NCBI RefSeq assembly: GCF_041261445.1
Contig: NZ_JBGCCU010000023.1
Coordinates: 1 to 64,000, forward strand
Reading direction: 5' to 3'
Length of the DNA stretch: 64,000 nucleotides
DNA from: Catenulispora sp. EB89
GTDB taxonomy: Bacteria > Actinomycetota > Actinomycetes > Streptomycetales > Catenulisporaceae
Positions 31,377-39,736 of this stretch are shown here, one piece after another (within the stretch, counting starts at the first letter, position 1; every line of letters begins with the position of its first letter). Below the pieces are notes generated by a model. The model was not told where the DNA came from and did not search any database. It saw only the letters and a program-made list of their open reading frames with translations. Both the position numbers and the translations under genes were made by a program.

Positions 31377-33851
31377 TTGTCAAGGGGCACGGAAGAAATC
31401 CTCCACGAACAGCGCTATCTGGATCTCCTGTACACCCGCCTCGACGCCCTGCGCGCGCACGTCGCGGGCCAGCTCGCGGGGGTGCTTCAGGCTTCCGGCG
31501 GCACCCAGCAGGCCCGGACCGAGCGCGACGGCATGGCATCGGTCGGCGCGGGCCGGCTGTCGCAGCTGGACGCCGCCGAGGAAGGGCTCTGCTTCGGCCG
31601 GCTGGACCTGGACGACGGTGAGCGCCGCTACGTCGGCCGGATCGGCATCCTGGACGACGACGGCGACTTCGAGCCCTTGCTCCTGGACTGGCGGGCCCCT
31701 GCGGCGCGGCCGTTCTACGTGGCGACCTCCGCGGCGCCGCAGGGCGTACGGCGGCGGCGCAGCATCCGGACCCGGTTCCGGACCGTCGTCGGGGTCGACG
31801 ACGACGTCCTGGATCTGGACGTGGCGGCCGACGGCGACGCCTCCGGCCTGGTCGGCGAGGGCGCGCTGCTGGCCGCCCTGACCGCCGGCCGCACCGGGCG
31901 GATGCGCGACGTGGTGGAGACCATCCAGGCCGAGCAGGACCACGCGATCCGCTCGGAGCTGCGCGGGGTCCTGGTGGTGCAGGGCGGCCCGGGGACCGGC
32001 AAGACCGCGGTGGCGCTGCACCGCGCGGCCTACCTGCTCTACACCTACCGCGAGCGGCTGGCCAAGCGCGGCGTGCTGATCGTCGGGCCGAACCCGACCT
32101 TCCTGCGCTACGTCTCGCACGTGCTGCCGGCGCTGGGGGAGACCAGCGCGGTGCTGGCCACGGTCGGGGAGATGTTCCCGGGCGTGCGGGCCTCGCGCGC
32201 CGACTCGGCGGAGGTCGCCGAGATCAAGGGCCGGGCGGCGATGGCGGAGCTGATCGCCGGTGCGGTGCGGGCCCGGCAGCGGGTGCCCGAGGACGTGCTG
32301 GAGGTCGTGTACGAGGGCGTGAAGTACCGCCTGGACCGCGAGACCTGCATCGCCGCGCGCGAGCTGGGGCGCAAGGCGAGCCGGCTGCCCAACCTGGGCC
32401 GCAAGGCCTTCGCCGAGTACGTCGTCGACGCCCTCGCCGGGCAGGTCGTGGACCGGCTGAACGACGATCCGCACCGCCAGGAGACGCTGGCGATGGTGAA
32501 CCTGATCGCCGAGGAGCTCGGCGAGGACCCGGCGGAGATGGCCGACGGGGTGTTCCTCGGTCGGGCGGACCGCGAGCAGATCGCGGCGTCGCTGGTAGAG
32601 GAGCCGAGCGTGCAGGAGGCGCTGGACTGGCTGTGGCCGCAGCTCACGCCGCAGCGGATGCTGGCCGAGCTGTTCGCCACGCCGGAGCTGCTGCGGGAGG
32701 CGGTGGAGGAGGTCGGCGGAGTTTTCGCAGGCTCCGGTGAAGGCGCCGGCGCTCCGCTGTTGACGGACGCCGAGATCGACCTGCTGGTCCGCACCCCCGG
32801 CGGCTGGTCGGCGGCCGACATCCCGCTGCTGGACGAGGCCGCGGAGCTGCTGGGCGACTCCGACACCGCCGAGGCGGCGGCGCGGGCCGAGGCGGAGCGC
32901 CGGGCCCGGATCGCCTACGCGCAGGGCGCGCTGGAGGTGGCCGAGGGTTCCCGGTCGATCGACCTGGAAGACCCGCGCGAGGAGATCGTCACCGCCGTGG
33001 ACCTGGTGTCGGCCGAGATGCTGGCCGAGCGGTTCGAGGAGCGCGACGAGCGCAGCGTGGCCGACCGCGCGATGGCCGACCGGACCTGGACCTTCGGGCA
33101 CGTCATCGTCGACGAGGCGCAGGAGCTCTCGCCGATGGCCTGGCGGCTGCTGATGCGGCGCTGCCCGGCCCGGTCGATGACGCTGGTCGGGGACGTGGCG
33201 CAGACCGGCGACCCGGCCGGCGCGGCGTCCTGGGGCCAGGTGCTGGCCCCGCACGTCGGCGACCGGTGGCGGCTGGCGGAGCTGACGGTGAACTACCGGA
33301 CCCCCTCGGAGATCATGGCGGTCGCCGCCGAAGTCCTCCAGCGCATCGACCCCGAGCTCAAGCCGCCGCGCTCGGTGCGCTCCAGCGGCGAGGAGCCGTG
33401 GCGGGTGTCGGTGTCGGCGTCCTCGCTCGCTGAGAAGGTCGCCGAGCTGGCGGCGCGCGAGGACTCGGCGCTGGCCGCCGGGGCCGACGGTGTTGGTGCC
33501 GACGGCGGTGGTGCCGACGGCGGTGGTGCCGACGGCGGCGGCGGGATCGGCACCGACGGCGGCGGCGCCGGGGACACCGGCCGGATGGCGGTGCTGGTGC
33601 CGAACGAGCGGCTCGCCGAGGTCGCCGGGGCGGTGTCGGCGCTGCTGCCCGAGGCGGGCTACGGCTCCGACCCGGACCTGGAGCGGCGCACCGTCGTGCT
33701 GCCGGTGCGCCAGGCGAAGGGGCTGGAGTTCGACACGGTGCTGGTCGTCGACCCGGCTGCGATCGCCGCCGCCCCGCACGGCGAGAACGATCTCTACGTC
33801 GCGCTCACCCGAGCGACGCGGCGGCTCGGGATCGTCGAGGTCACACCGTGA
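31377..33851 (+). CDS. helD: HelD-family RNA polymerase-associated ATPase
   Basis: A UvrD-like superfamily 1 protein of about 824 residues of the actinobacterial HelD group. These proteins free stalled RNA polymerase and can give rifampicin tolerance. An N-terminal coiled region (EILHEQRYLDLLYTRLDALR) precedes NGL-like LCFGRLDLDD and DFEPLLLDWRAP. Walker A GGPGTGKT is at about 203-210 and Walker B-like VIVDEAQELSP near 577. A Gly/Asp-repeat insert (about 701-735) precedes the last helicase motifs. TTG 31377 has GGGAGG upstream with short spacing; GTG 31347 is the alternative start. Confidence 0.88.
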   Translation: MSRGTEEILHEQRYLDLLYTRLDALRAHVAGQLAGVLQASGGTQQARTERDGMASVGAGRLSQLDAAEEGLCFGRLDLDDGERRYVGRIGILDDDGDFEPLLLDWRAPAARPFYVATSAAPQGVRRRRSIRTRFRTVVGVDDDVLDLDVAADGDASGLVGEGALLAALTAGRTGRMRDVVETIQAEQDHAIRSELRGVLVVQGGPGTGKTAVALHRAAYLLYTYRERLAKRGVLIVGPNPTFLRYVSHVLPALGETSAVLATVGEMFPGVRASRADSAEVAEIKGRAAMAELIAGAVRARQRVPEDVLEVVYEGVKYRLDRETCIAARELGRKASRLPNLGRKAFAEYVVDALAGQVVDRLNDDPHRQETLAMVNLIAEELGEDPAEMADGVFLGRADREQIAASLVEEPSVQEALDWLWPQLTPQRMLAELFATPELLREAVEEVGGVFAGSGEGAGAPLLTDAEIDLLVRTPGGWSAADIPLLDEAAELLGDSDTAEAAARAEAERRARIAYAQGALEVAEGSRSIDLEDPREEIVTAVDLVSAEMLAERFEERDERSVADRAMADRTWTFGHVIVDEAQELSPMAWRLLMRRCPARSMTLVGDVAQTGDPAGAASWGQVLAPHVGDRWRLAELTVNYRTPSEIMAVAAEVLQRIDPELKPPRSVRSSGEEPWRVSVSASSLAEKVAELAAREDSALAAGADGVGADGGGADGGGADGGGGIGTDGGGAGDTGRMAVLVPNERLAEVAGAVSALLPEAGYGSDPDLERRTVVLPVRQAKGLEFDTVLVVDPAAIAAAPHGENDLYVALTRATRRLGIVEVTP

Positions 33852-34782
33852 AGACGATCTTCCCGAACGCCTCGCCCTGCTCCATGCGCTCGAAGCCGGC
33901 CCGGGCCTCGGCCAGCGGCAGGACCGAGTCGATGACCGGCCGCACGTCGGTCACCTCGCACATCTTCGCCAGCGCCTTGAGCTCGTCCAGCGAGCCCATG
34001 GTGGAGCCGATGACGCGCAGCTGGAGGAAGAAGATGCGGGTCAGCTCGGCCGGCGGCATGGCGCCGGAGGTCGCGCCGGAGATGACGATCGTGCCCTCCG
34101 GGCGCAGCGACTTCACCGAATGCGACCAGGTCGCGGCGCCGACCGTCTCCAGCACGGCGTCCACGCGCTCCGGCAGCCGGGCCCCGGACTCGAACGCGGC
34201 GTGCGCCCCGAGCTCCACGGCCCGCGCGCGCTTCTCCTCGCTGCGCGACGTCGCCCACACCCGGAATCCGGCGGCCCGCGCCAGCACGATCGCCGCGGTC
34301 GCCACCCCGCCGCCGGCGCCCTGGATCAGGACCGTGTCACCGGGCTTGAGGCCGGAGTTGCGGAAGAGCATGCGGTAGGCGGTGAGCCAGGCGGTGGGCA
34401 GGCACGCGGCCTGCTCCCAGGACAGCGCGGCGGGCTTGGGCACCAGGTTGGCCTTCGGGACCAGGACCCGCTGCGCGAAGGTGCCGTCGTAGACCTCGGT
34501 GAGGATGGACGGCTTGCCGTCCCGCGGGTCGACCACGGAGTGGATGATCACCTCGTTGCCGTCCTCGTCGATCCCGGCGCCGTCGCACCCCAGGACCATC
34601 GGCAGCTTGTCCTCGCTGATGCCGACGCCGCGCAGGGTCCACAGGTCGTGGTGGTTCAGGGACGCGGCCTTGACCGTCACGGCGGTCCAGCCCGCGCGGG
34701 GCGCGGGCTCGTCGCGTTCCCCGAGCTCGAGGCCGGAGAGGGGGTCCTTGGAGTCGATGCGCACGGCGCTCACTGCGAACAT
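33841..34782 (-). CDS. Zinc-free medium-chain dehydrogenase / quinone oxidoreductase-like
   Basis: A 313-residue MDR-family oxidoreductase. The GroES-like N-terminal domain has KAASLNHHDLWTLRG. The Rossmann NAD(P)H loop is GAGGGVATAA (about 155-164). No structural or catalytic zinc cysteines are visible, so a quinone-reductase or enoyl-reductase type is likely. ATG 34782 has no ribosome binding site, but TAAGCT lies 8 nt upstream, so the mRNA may be leaderless. Its stop overlaps the helD 3' end tail to tail by 11 bp. Confidence 0.88.
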   Translation of the reverse strand: MFAVSAVRIDSKDPLSGLELGERDEPAPRAGWTAVTVKAASLNHHDLWTLRGVGISEDKLPMVLGCDGAGIDEDGNEVIIHSVVDPRDGKPSILTEVYDGTFAQRVLVPKANLVPKPAALSWEQAACLPTAWLTAYRMLFRNSGLKPGDTVLIQGAGGGVATAAIVLARAAGFRVWATSRSEEKRARAVELGAHAAFESGARLPERVDAVLETVGAATWSHSVKSLRPEGTIVISGATSGAMPPAELTRIFFLQLRVIGSTMGSLDELKALAKMCEVTDVRPVIDSVLPLAEARAGFERMEQGEAFGKIVFTV

Positions 34783-34861
34783 GGGGCCGAGCTTAGACGG
34801 CGCGCAGTGCGGTGTCGTTGCCACTGTGCGCGCCGTCACGGCCTCGGGTCAGGTCGGCGCT

Positions 34862-36040
34862 TCAGGCCGGCGGCGCGGTCCGGTAGACGCTGCGGATGGC
34901 GCGGACGTCGGGCGCGACGTCGAACACTGATGCCGGGATGTCGGCGGCCAGCGCGGCGAGCTCCTTCTTCACGCGCTTGGCGATGCCGGTGCCGAGCATG
35001 AAGCGGGTCGGTGTGGCGGCGCGCTGGGCGCCGTCGAGGAGGCGGAGGGCGCCGGGGCTGCCCAGGTCGGTGTAGCGGAGGTTGAGGAAGGCGAGGCTGT
35101 GGGGCGCAGCGGCGAGGGCGGTGGCGATGGCCGTGGCGCCGGACTCGTCGAGGTGGTTGTCGGCGGCGGACAGGACGGCGGCGGCCTTCACGCGGCCGGC
35201 GTCGATCAGCTCGACGCCAGCCGTGGCGGCCGCCGCGACCAGGTCCGCGAGGGCTTCCGAGCCGATGCCGTTACTGGCCACGCTGAGGCGCCGCAGGGCT
35301 CCGGGCGGTGCGGTGCGCAGCGCTGCGGCGAGGAGTCGGGCGCCGGGGTCGCCGAGTCGCGCGGCTGAGACGTAGAGCTCTGCGACCGCGCCCGCGGACA
35401 GCATCCGGGCGAGTTCCTGGGCTTCTTCGGCGCCGAGCTTGTTGCCGCTGAGGTAGAGGCGTTCGATGGCGTGGGTGCCGTTGGCGGCGCCGCTGCCGGC
35501 GTCGATTATGGCGTCGACGAGAGTGGCGACCTCCGGCGCGGCCAGGCCGGTCTGCGTGAGATCGATCGTGCGCAGGACGGTGCCGGCGCGGACGGTCTCG
35601 GCGACGGCGCGCACGCCGTCCGCGCCGACCGGGTTCCGCTTCAGCCACAGCGCCTTCACCACGCCGGGGGCGGCGATCAGCTGGCCCGCGATCTCGCAGA
35701 CGCCGCCGCCCCCGATGTTGTTGCAGCCCAGGTAGAGCGTTTCGACGCGGGCGGCGACGGCTTTCGGAGCCACCGCGGCCACGCCTCCGTCGCCGAGCCC
35801 GTCGGTGCCGAGCAGCAGGTGCCTCACCGGGCCGCCGCCCTCGGGCAGGGCGTCGGCCACGGCGGCGGCGCCGAGCGGGCCGAGGTCCTGCTTGCACATG
35901 TCGAGGCGGCCGTCGGGAAGCGCGGTCCCGGCGGGGAACGCGGTGCGGGCCCGGACCGGCTCGCCGCGCCGCAGCCAGGCCAGGACCGGCGCCAGCTCCT
36001 CGGCGGGGCGTGCTGGGCGTGCGGGGGAGTCGTTCACCAT
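34862..36040 (-). CDS. Leucine-rich-repeat (ribonuclease-inhibitor type) protein
   Basis: A 392-residue protein built of RI-like leucine-rich repeats. Units such as VETLYLGCNNIGGGGVCEIA, VKALWLKRNPVGADGVRAVA, IERLYLSGNKLGAEEAQELA and LRRLSVASNGIGSEALADLV run from about 70 to 330 with a period near 28. There is no signal peptide, so it should be a cytoplasmic binding protein. Its ATG overlaps the stop of the upstream SDR-like gene by 7 bp, implying coupled synthesis and perhaps interaction. The partner is unknown. Confidence 0.88.
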   Translation of the reverse strand: MVNDSPARPARPAEELAPVLAWLRRGEPVRARTAFPAGTALPDGRLDMCKQDLGPLGAAAVADALPEGGGPVRHLLLGTDGLGDGGVAAVAPKAVAARVETLYLGCNNIGGGGVCEIAGQLIAAPGVVKALWLKRNPVGADGVRAVAETVRAGTVLRTIDLTQTGLAAPEVATLVDAIIDAGSGAANGTHAIERLYLSGNKLGAEEAQELARMLSAGAVAELYVSAARLGDPGARLLAAALRTAPPGALRRLSVASNGIGSEALADLVAAAATAGVELIDAGRVKAAAVLSAADNHLDESGATAIATALAAAPHSLAFLNLRYTDLGSPGALRLLDGAQRAATPTRFMLGTGIAKRVKKELAALAADIPASVFDVAPDVRAIRSVYRTAPPA

Positions 36041-37647
36041 GCCACCGCCCGATAGTCCTTCAGGAACACGCCGAACAACGGCTCGCCGTTCTCGCCGCTG
36101 ACGATCGGATGGTAGATCCGGGCCGCGCCGTCGACGATGTCCAGCGGCGTGCGGAAGCCGGACTCGGCGTGCCGGGTCTTGCTCGGCATCGGCTTCTCGT
36201 CGGTGATCCAGCCGGTGTCCACGCTGCTGAGGTAGACGCCGCGGCGGGCCAGCGCCTCGGCACTGGTGCGCGTCAGCATGTTGAGGGCGGCCTTCGCCAT
36301 GTTGGTGTGCGGATGGCCCGCGGTCTTGTTGCGCACCTCGAAGCGTCCCTCGACGGCCGTCACGTTCACGATGTAGCGGCGCGGGAACGGCGAGCCGGTC
36401 ATCAGCGGCAGCAGCCGGTCGGCCAGGAGCGCCGGGGCGACGGCGTTGACGAGGTGGACCTCGAGGAGCTCGACGGCGTCGAGCCCGCCGAGCTCCGCGG
36501 ACCAGGAGTTGCTCGGCGAGGGGTCGGGGAGCAGGCCGTTCTCGTCGACCGCCGGCTCGGGACTGTGCGGGACCGCGTCAGCACTCGCACCCCGATACCC
36601 CGCGATCGGCGCCAGCTCCCGAAGCCCGCCGCCCAGCTCGGCCGCGGCCCGCCGATCGGCCGCGATCAGCGGCGCGTAGGAGGACTCGGGGCGCCGCACG
36701 GTCTGCGCCGCGTTGTTGATCAGGACGTCCAGCGGTTCCCCGGCGGCCAGCAACCCGTCGCAGAGCTCGACGACCTGCCGCGGATCCCGCAGATCGAGCC
36801 CGGTGACGGTCAGCCGGTCGAGCCACTTCGTGCTGTCCTCGACCGCCCGGAAGCGCCGCACGGCGTCATGCGGAAACCGCGTGACCACCCGCACCGCGGC
36901 CCCGTCGCGCAGCAGCATGAGCGCCACCTGGAACCCGATCTTCACCCGCCCGCCGGTGACCAGCGCCCGCCGGCCGTCCAGCGGCGTCCGGGCCGAGCGC
37001 CACGCCAGGTTCTTGGCCGCGCAGGCCGGGCAGAGCTGGTGGTAGAAGGCTGAGACTTCGGTGAAGTGCTGCTTGCAGACGTAGCAGCGGCGGGGGCGCA
37101 GCAGGGTGCCGACGGAATCGGACGCCGGGCCCGCCATGCTCGGCGCGACCAGGGATATCGCCGCCTGCCGGTCCGTGTGCTCGATCACTTGCGCGCTCGC
37201 CGCCGCCTGGTTCGCCGCCGCCGAGCCGCTCGCCCGCGTTTCCGTGCGCAGAGTTGCACGCCCGATAGCCGGCGCACCTTCCGCCGCCGCCGAGCCGCTC
37301 GCCCGAGTGCCCGCCTGCTGCGCTGTGTGCACGATTCCTGGCGCACCTTCCGCCGCCGACTCGCCCGACCGCGTGCCCGCCGCCGCCAGCTCTCCCGCCG
37401 CAGCCGGCACTCGTGCCCCCGGCACCGCCAGCGCCGCATCCTCGCGTCGCCCGGCGGCCCCGGTCGCCGAAGCCGCCAGTACCGCCCGGTCCGCGGCCTC
37501 GCGCCGGAGCCGCTGCTCCTTCTGCCGGCGCCGGCGGCCGTCGCGCACGAACGACTCCGCGACGCGCTCCACGCGCAGCCTTACCGGGTCGTCGACCGGC
37601 AGGGCGCTCAGCGCCGACAGTGCGCGGCTCAGTTCCTCCGGATCCAT
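36034..37647 (-). CDS. Zinc-ribbon SDR-like protein with repetitive linker
   Basis: A 537-residue protein. The N-terminal Arg-rich helix (1-55) is followed by an Ala-rich linker with three 23-residue repeats (about 92-161, TRASGSAA...). A zinc ribbon with Cys188, Cys191, Cys206 and Cys209 precedes an SDR Rossmann domain (TGGRVKIG at 231-238, NNAA, NVTAVEGRFEVRNK). The usual catalytic YxxxK is replaced by TNMAK in HPHTNMAKAALNM, so ordinary dehydrogenase chemistry is doubtful. It starts 21 nt after the tRNA-like gene with GGGGAGGGCGAGG as ribosome binding site. Confidence 0.85.
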   Translation of the reverse strand: MDPEELSRALSALSALPVDDPVRLRVERVAESFVRDGRRRRQKEQRLRREAADRAVLAASATGAAGRREDAALAVPGARVPAAAGELAAAGTRSGESAAEGAPGIVHTAQQAGTRASGSAAAEGAPAIGRATLRTETRASGSAAANQAAASAQVIEHTDRQAAISLVAPSMAGPASDSVGTLLRPRRCYVCKQHFTEVSAFYHQLCPACAAKNLAWRSARTPLDGRRALVTGGRVKIGFQVALMLLRDGAAVRVVTRFPHDAVRRFRAVEDSTKWLDRLTVTGLDLRDPRQVVELCDGLLAAGEPLDVLINNAAQTVRRPESSYAPLIAADRRAAAELGGGLRELAPIAGYRGASADAVPHSPEPAVDENGLLPDPSPSNSWSAELGGLDAVELLEVHLVNAVAPALLADRLLPLMTGSPFPRRYIVNVTAVEGRFEVRNKTAGHPHTNMAKAALNMLTRTSAEALARRGVYLSSVDTGWITDEKPMPSKTRHAESGFRTPLDIVDGAARIYHPIVSGENGEPLFGVFLKDYRAVAW

Positions 37648-37668
37648 GCGGCCCTCGCCCTCCCCAGG

Positions 37669-37751
37669 TGGCCCCGGCCGGATTCGAACCGGCGTTCCCC
37701 GCGTCGCTTGAGTGGATCTGAGCGGTGCGCCTGCCTCTGCGCTACGGGGCC
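37669..37751 (-). tRNA. tRNA-like gene with abnormal anticodon region
   Basis: On the minus strand an 83-nt sequence folds like a tRNA. The acceptor stem GGCCCCG/CGGGGCC is perfect, the D stem is GCGC/GCGC with loop AGAGGCAG, and the T arm is GCCGG-TTCGAAT-CCGGC. The discriminator is A, and CCA is not encoded. Between position 26 and the T arm there are 32 nt instead of 22. One fold gives CCGC/GCGG with a 19-nt loop and a 5-nt variable region; another gives CGCT/AGCG with a 12-nt loop. No normal anticodon can be assigned. It begins 2 nt after the stop of the AAA ATPase gene. Confidence 0.7.
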
Positions 37752-37753
37752 GT

Positions 37754-39736
37754 TCACGGAATCCTGGCGGAACCCTCCCGCGCCTTGCAAGCCGCGAGAA
37801 TGCCGACCCAGAACGCCTGCGCGTCCTCCGAGGCGCCCACCAGGTAGGTGGCGCGCAGCTTCGGCGGGAGGTGCGTGGCGAGCCGGATCACCACCTCCTT
37901 CTGCTTCTTCAGCTGGGACAGCTCCGCGTTGGCGAACACCTGGTGCACCACGTCTGAGGCGTCGTCGCCCTCGGCGTTGCCCGCGACCGCCTGGGCCAGG
38001 CGGCGCTCCCAGGAGTCGACGTCCGCGGCCAGCTCCTTCAGCCCGGTGCGCTGCGATCCCGCCAGCCGCGCGGTCAGCGCGCCCAGCGGGACCGGCGCGT
38101 ACTCGCCGTCGCCGAGGTACACCAGCCCCTGCTGCAGCGGCAGGCCGCGGCCGTGCAGGCGGATCAGGCGCTCCAGGGTGCGCTTGGTGATCCAGGCGCG
38201 GCCCTCGTCGTCGATGTCGTTCTTCCACCACTCCAGGACGGTCTCGGCGACCGGCCCGTACTTGGCGATCAGCCACTCGTTCGCCGGGATGTCCTCCGGC
38301 GTGATGTCCAGCGAGGCGGTGAAGCGGGAGGCCTGCGCGATGTTGTTGCGCGAGACCAGCAGCTTGCGGCCCACGTGGTACGGCGGGTTCTGCAACGCGA
38401 TCTGCGCCCGCAGGCCGCGGATCGGACGCCCCGCCACCGACCACTCCTGCGTGATCTCCATCAGCCGGGCGAACGCCGCCTTGTCCTTCGGCCGGTTGTA
38501 CTCGTCCCACACCACGGCCTTGGGCTCGTCGCCGGTGAAGCCCGCGGCCAGCAGGTTGTCCAGGGTGCCGTCGGGGGAGGGCACCGGGGCGCACAGGTCC
38601 TCGACGTTGGTCACCGGCAGTGAGAAGTACAGCGGGTCGCGGCGCAGCACCTCCTGGATCAGCGTCCTGACCACCTCGGTCTTGCCGCAGCCGGGCGGGC
38701 CCTGCACCAGCACGCACCACCGGTTCTTCAACGCCGCGCGCACCAGCCGGCGCACCGGGTCGGCGATCGTCGAGCGGTTCGGGACGTTCAGCGCCCCGGC
38801 GATCGCGTCCAGGATCTCCGCGGTGCGGTCCGCCTCCTGGGCCCGCGTACCCTCGGCCGGCGGCAGCGCCAGCCGCAGCCGGGTGCCGTTGAGCAGCGGC
38901 AGGCCCCAGATCAGCGGGAACCCCTCGGCGGCGTTGGCCAGGATGTGCTCCAGCGTGCGCGGCGAGAGCAGGCGGCGGATCTCCGGGGGCTGCGCCGCCC
39001 AGACGCGGAACACGCCGGTCAGGTCGAACTGGCCGAACTTGCGGCGCAGCGCGTCGCGCCACGCGGTGTCGTTCGCCGTCACCCTGATGGTGACCATCCG
39101 GTCCAGGATCGCGAAGTCGCTGCGGCGGGCCGCGGTCTCGGCCAGCGACTCGTTGTCGGCCAGGAAGACGCCGATGCAGCCCAGCGCGCGCAGGTCGTGC
39201 TCGCCGAGGGTCCAGTTGCAGGCGATCTGCATCAGCTGCGACTGGATCGCCGGGCCCGCCTGCAGCGAGTCGTCGATCAGCAGCACGAACCGCCGGCCCG
39301 GCTTGAGCTGGCGCATCACCAGCTGCCGGAGCACCAGCTCGCCGGTGCGCGGGTCCCGGACCGGGGCATTCACCAGCAGGTCGTCGGGGGCCAGGTTGGC
39401 GGCCGGGACGTAGACCAGCTCGGTGTCGTCGTAAGCCTGCTTGATGTGCGCGGCGAACGTCGCGGTCTTGCCGATGCCGTGCTCGCCGAAGATCTGCCCG
39501 GTCTGGCCCAGGTCGATCATCGCGTCGATGAACGCCTCCAGGGCCGACGGCCGGGCGGCGGCCCGGCCCGCGGCGGCTCCGGCGGACCCGGCGGCTCCGG
39601 CGGCCCCTGCGCTTCCGGCCGCGCCGCCCGCTCCGGCGCCCCCGCTCTGCCGCGGCAGCTGGTCGCCGCCGTACCCGGCGGTGAACTGCTCCTCGTCCGG
39701 CGCCCAGGCGGTCTGGCCGGTGGTGTGCTCGCTCAA
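37754..39736 (-). CDS. Tandem-AAA MoxR-like ATPase
   Basis: A 660-residue ATPase with two AAA modules. The first has GEHGIGKT (84-91) and FVLLIDDS; the second has GPPGCGKT (about 346-353) and AVVWDEYNR. The N-terminal 65 residues are Gly/Ala-rich. The pairing with a DUF2201/VWA gene is typical of MoxR-VWA chaperone systems. The TTG start overlaps the stop of that gene (TTGA), with GGGGGA just ahead. The stop codon is separated from the tRNA-like gene by only 2 nt, so both are on one transcript. Substrate unknown. Confidence 0.87.
   Translation of the reverse strand: MSEHTTGQTAWAPDEEQFTAGYGGDQLPRQSGGAGAGGAAGSAGAAGAAGSAGAAAGRAAARPSALEAFIDAMIDLGQTGQIFGEHGIGKTATFAAHIKQAYDDTELVYVPAANLAPDDLLVNAPVRDPRTGELVLRQLVMRQLKPGRRFVLLIDDSLQAGPAIQSQLMQIACNWTLGEHDLRALGCIGVFLADNESLAETAARRSDFAILDRMVTIRVTANDTAWRDALRRKFGQFDLTGVFRVWAAQPPEIRRLLSPRTLEHILANAAEGFPLIWGLPLLNGTRLRLALPPAEGTRAQEADRTAEILDAIAGALNVPNRSTIADPVRRLVRAALKNRWCVLVQGPPGCGKTEVVRTLIQEVLRRDPLYFSLPVTNVEDLCAPVPSPDGTLDNLLAAGFTGDEPKAVVWDEYNRPKDKAAFARLMEITQEWSVAGRPIRGLRAQIALQNPPYHVGRKLLVSRNNIAQASRFTASLDITPEDIPANEWLIAKYGPVAETVLEWWKNDIDDEGRAWITKRTLERLIRLHGRGLPLQQGLVYLGDGEYAPVPLGALTARLAGSQRTGLKELAADVDSWERRLAQAVAGNAEGDDASDVVHQVFANAELSQLKKQKEVVIRLATHLPPKLRATYLVGASEDAQAFWVGILAACKAREGSARIP

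Noticed and set aside
37413..37721. Plus-strand open frames across the tRNA-like region
   Set aside because: Their ends (for example AGFEPAFPASL) are the familiar translation of an antisense tRNA T arm, not a protein.
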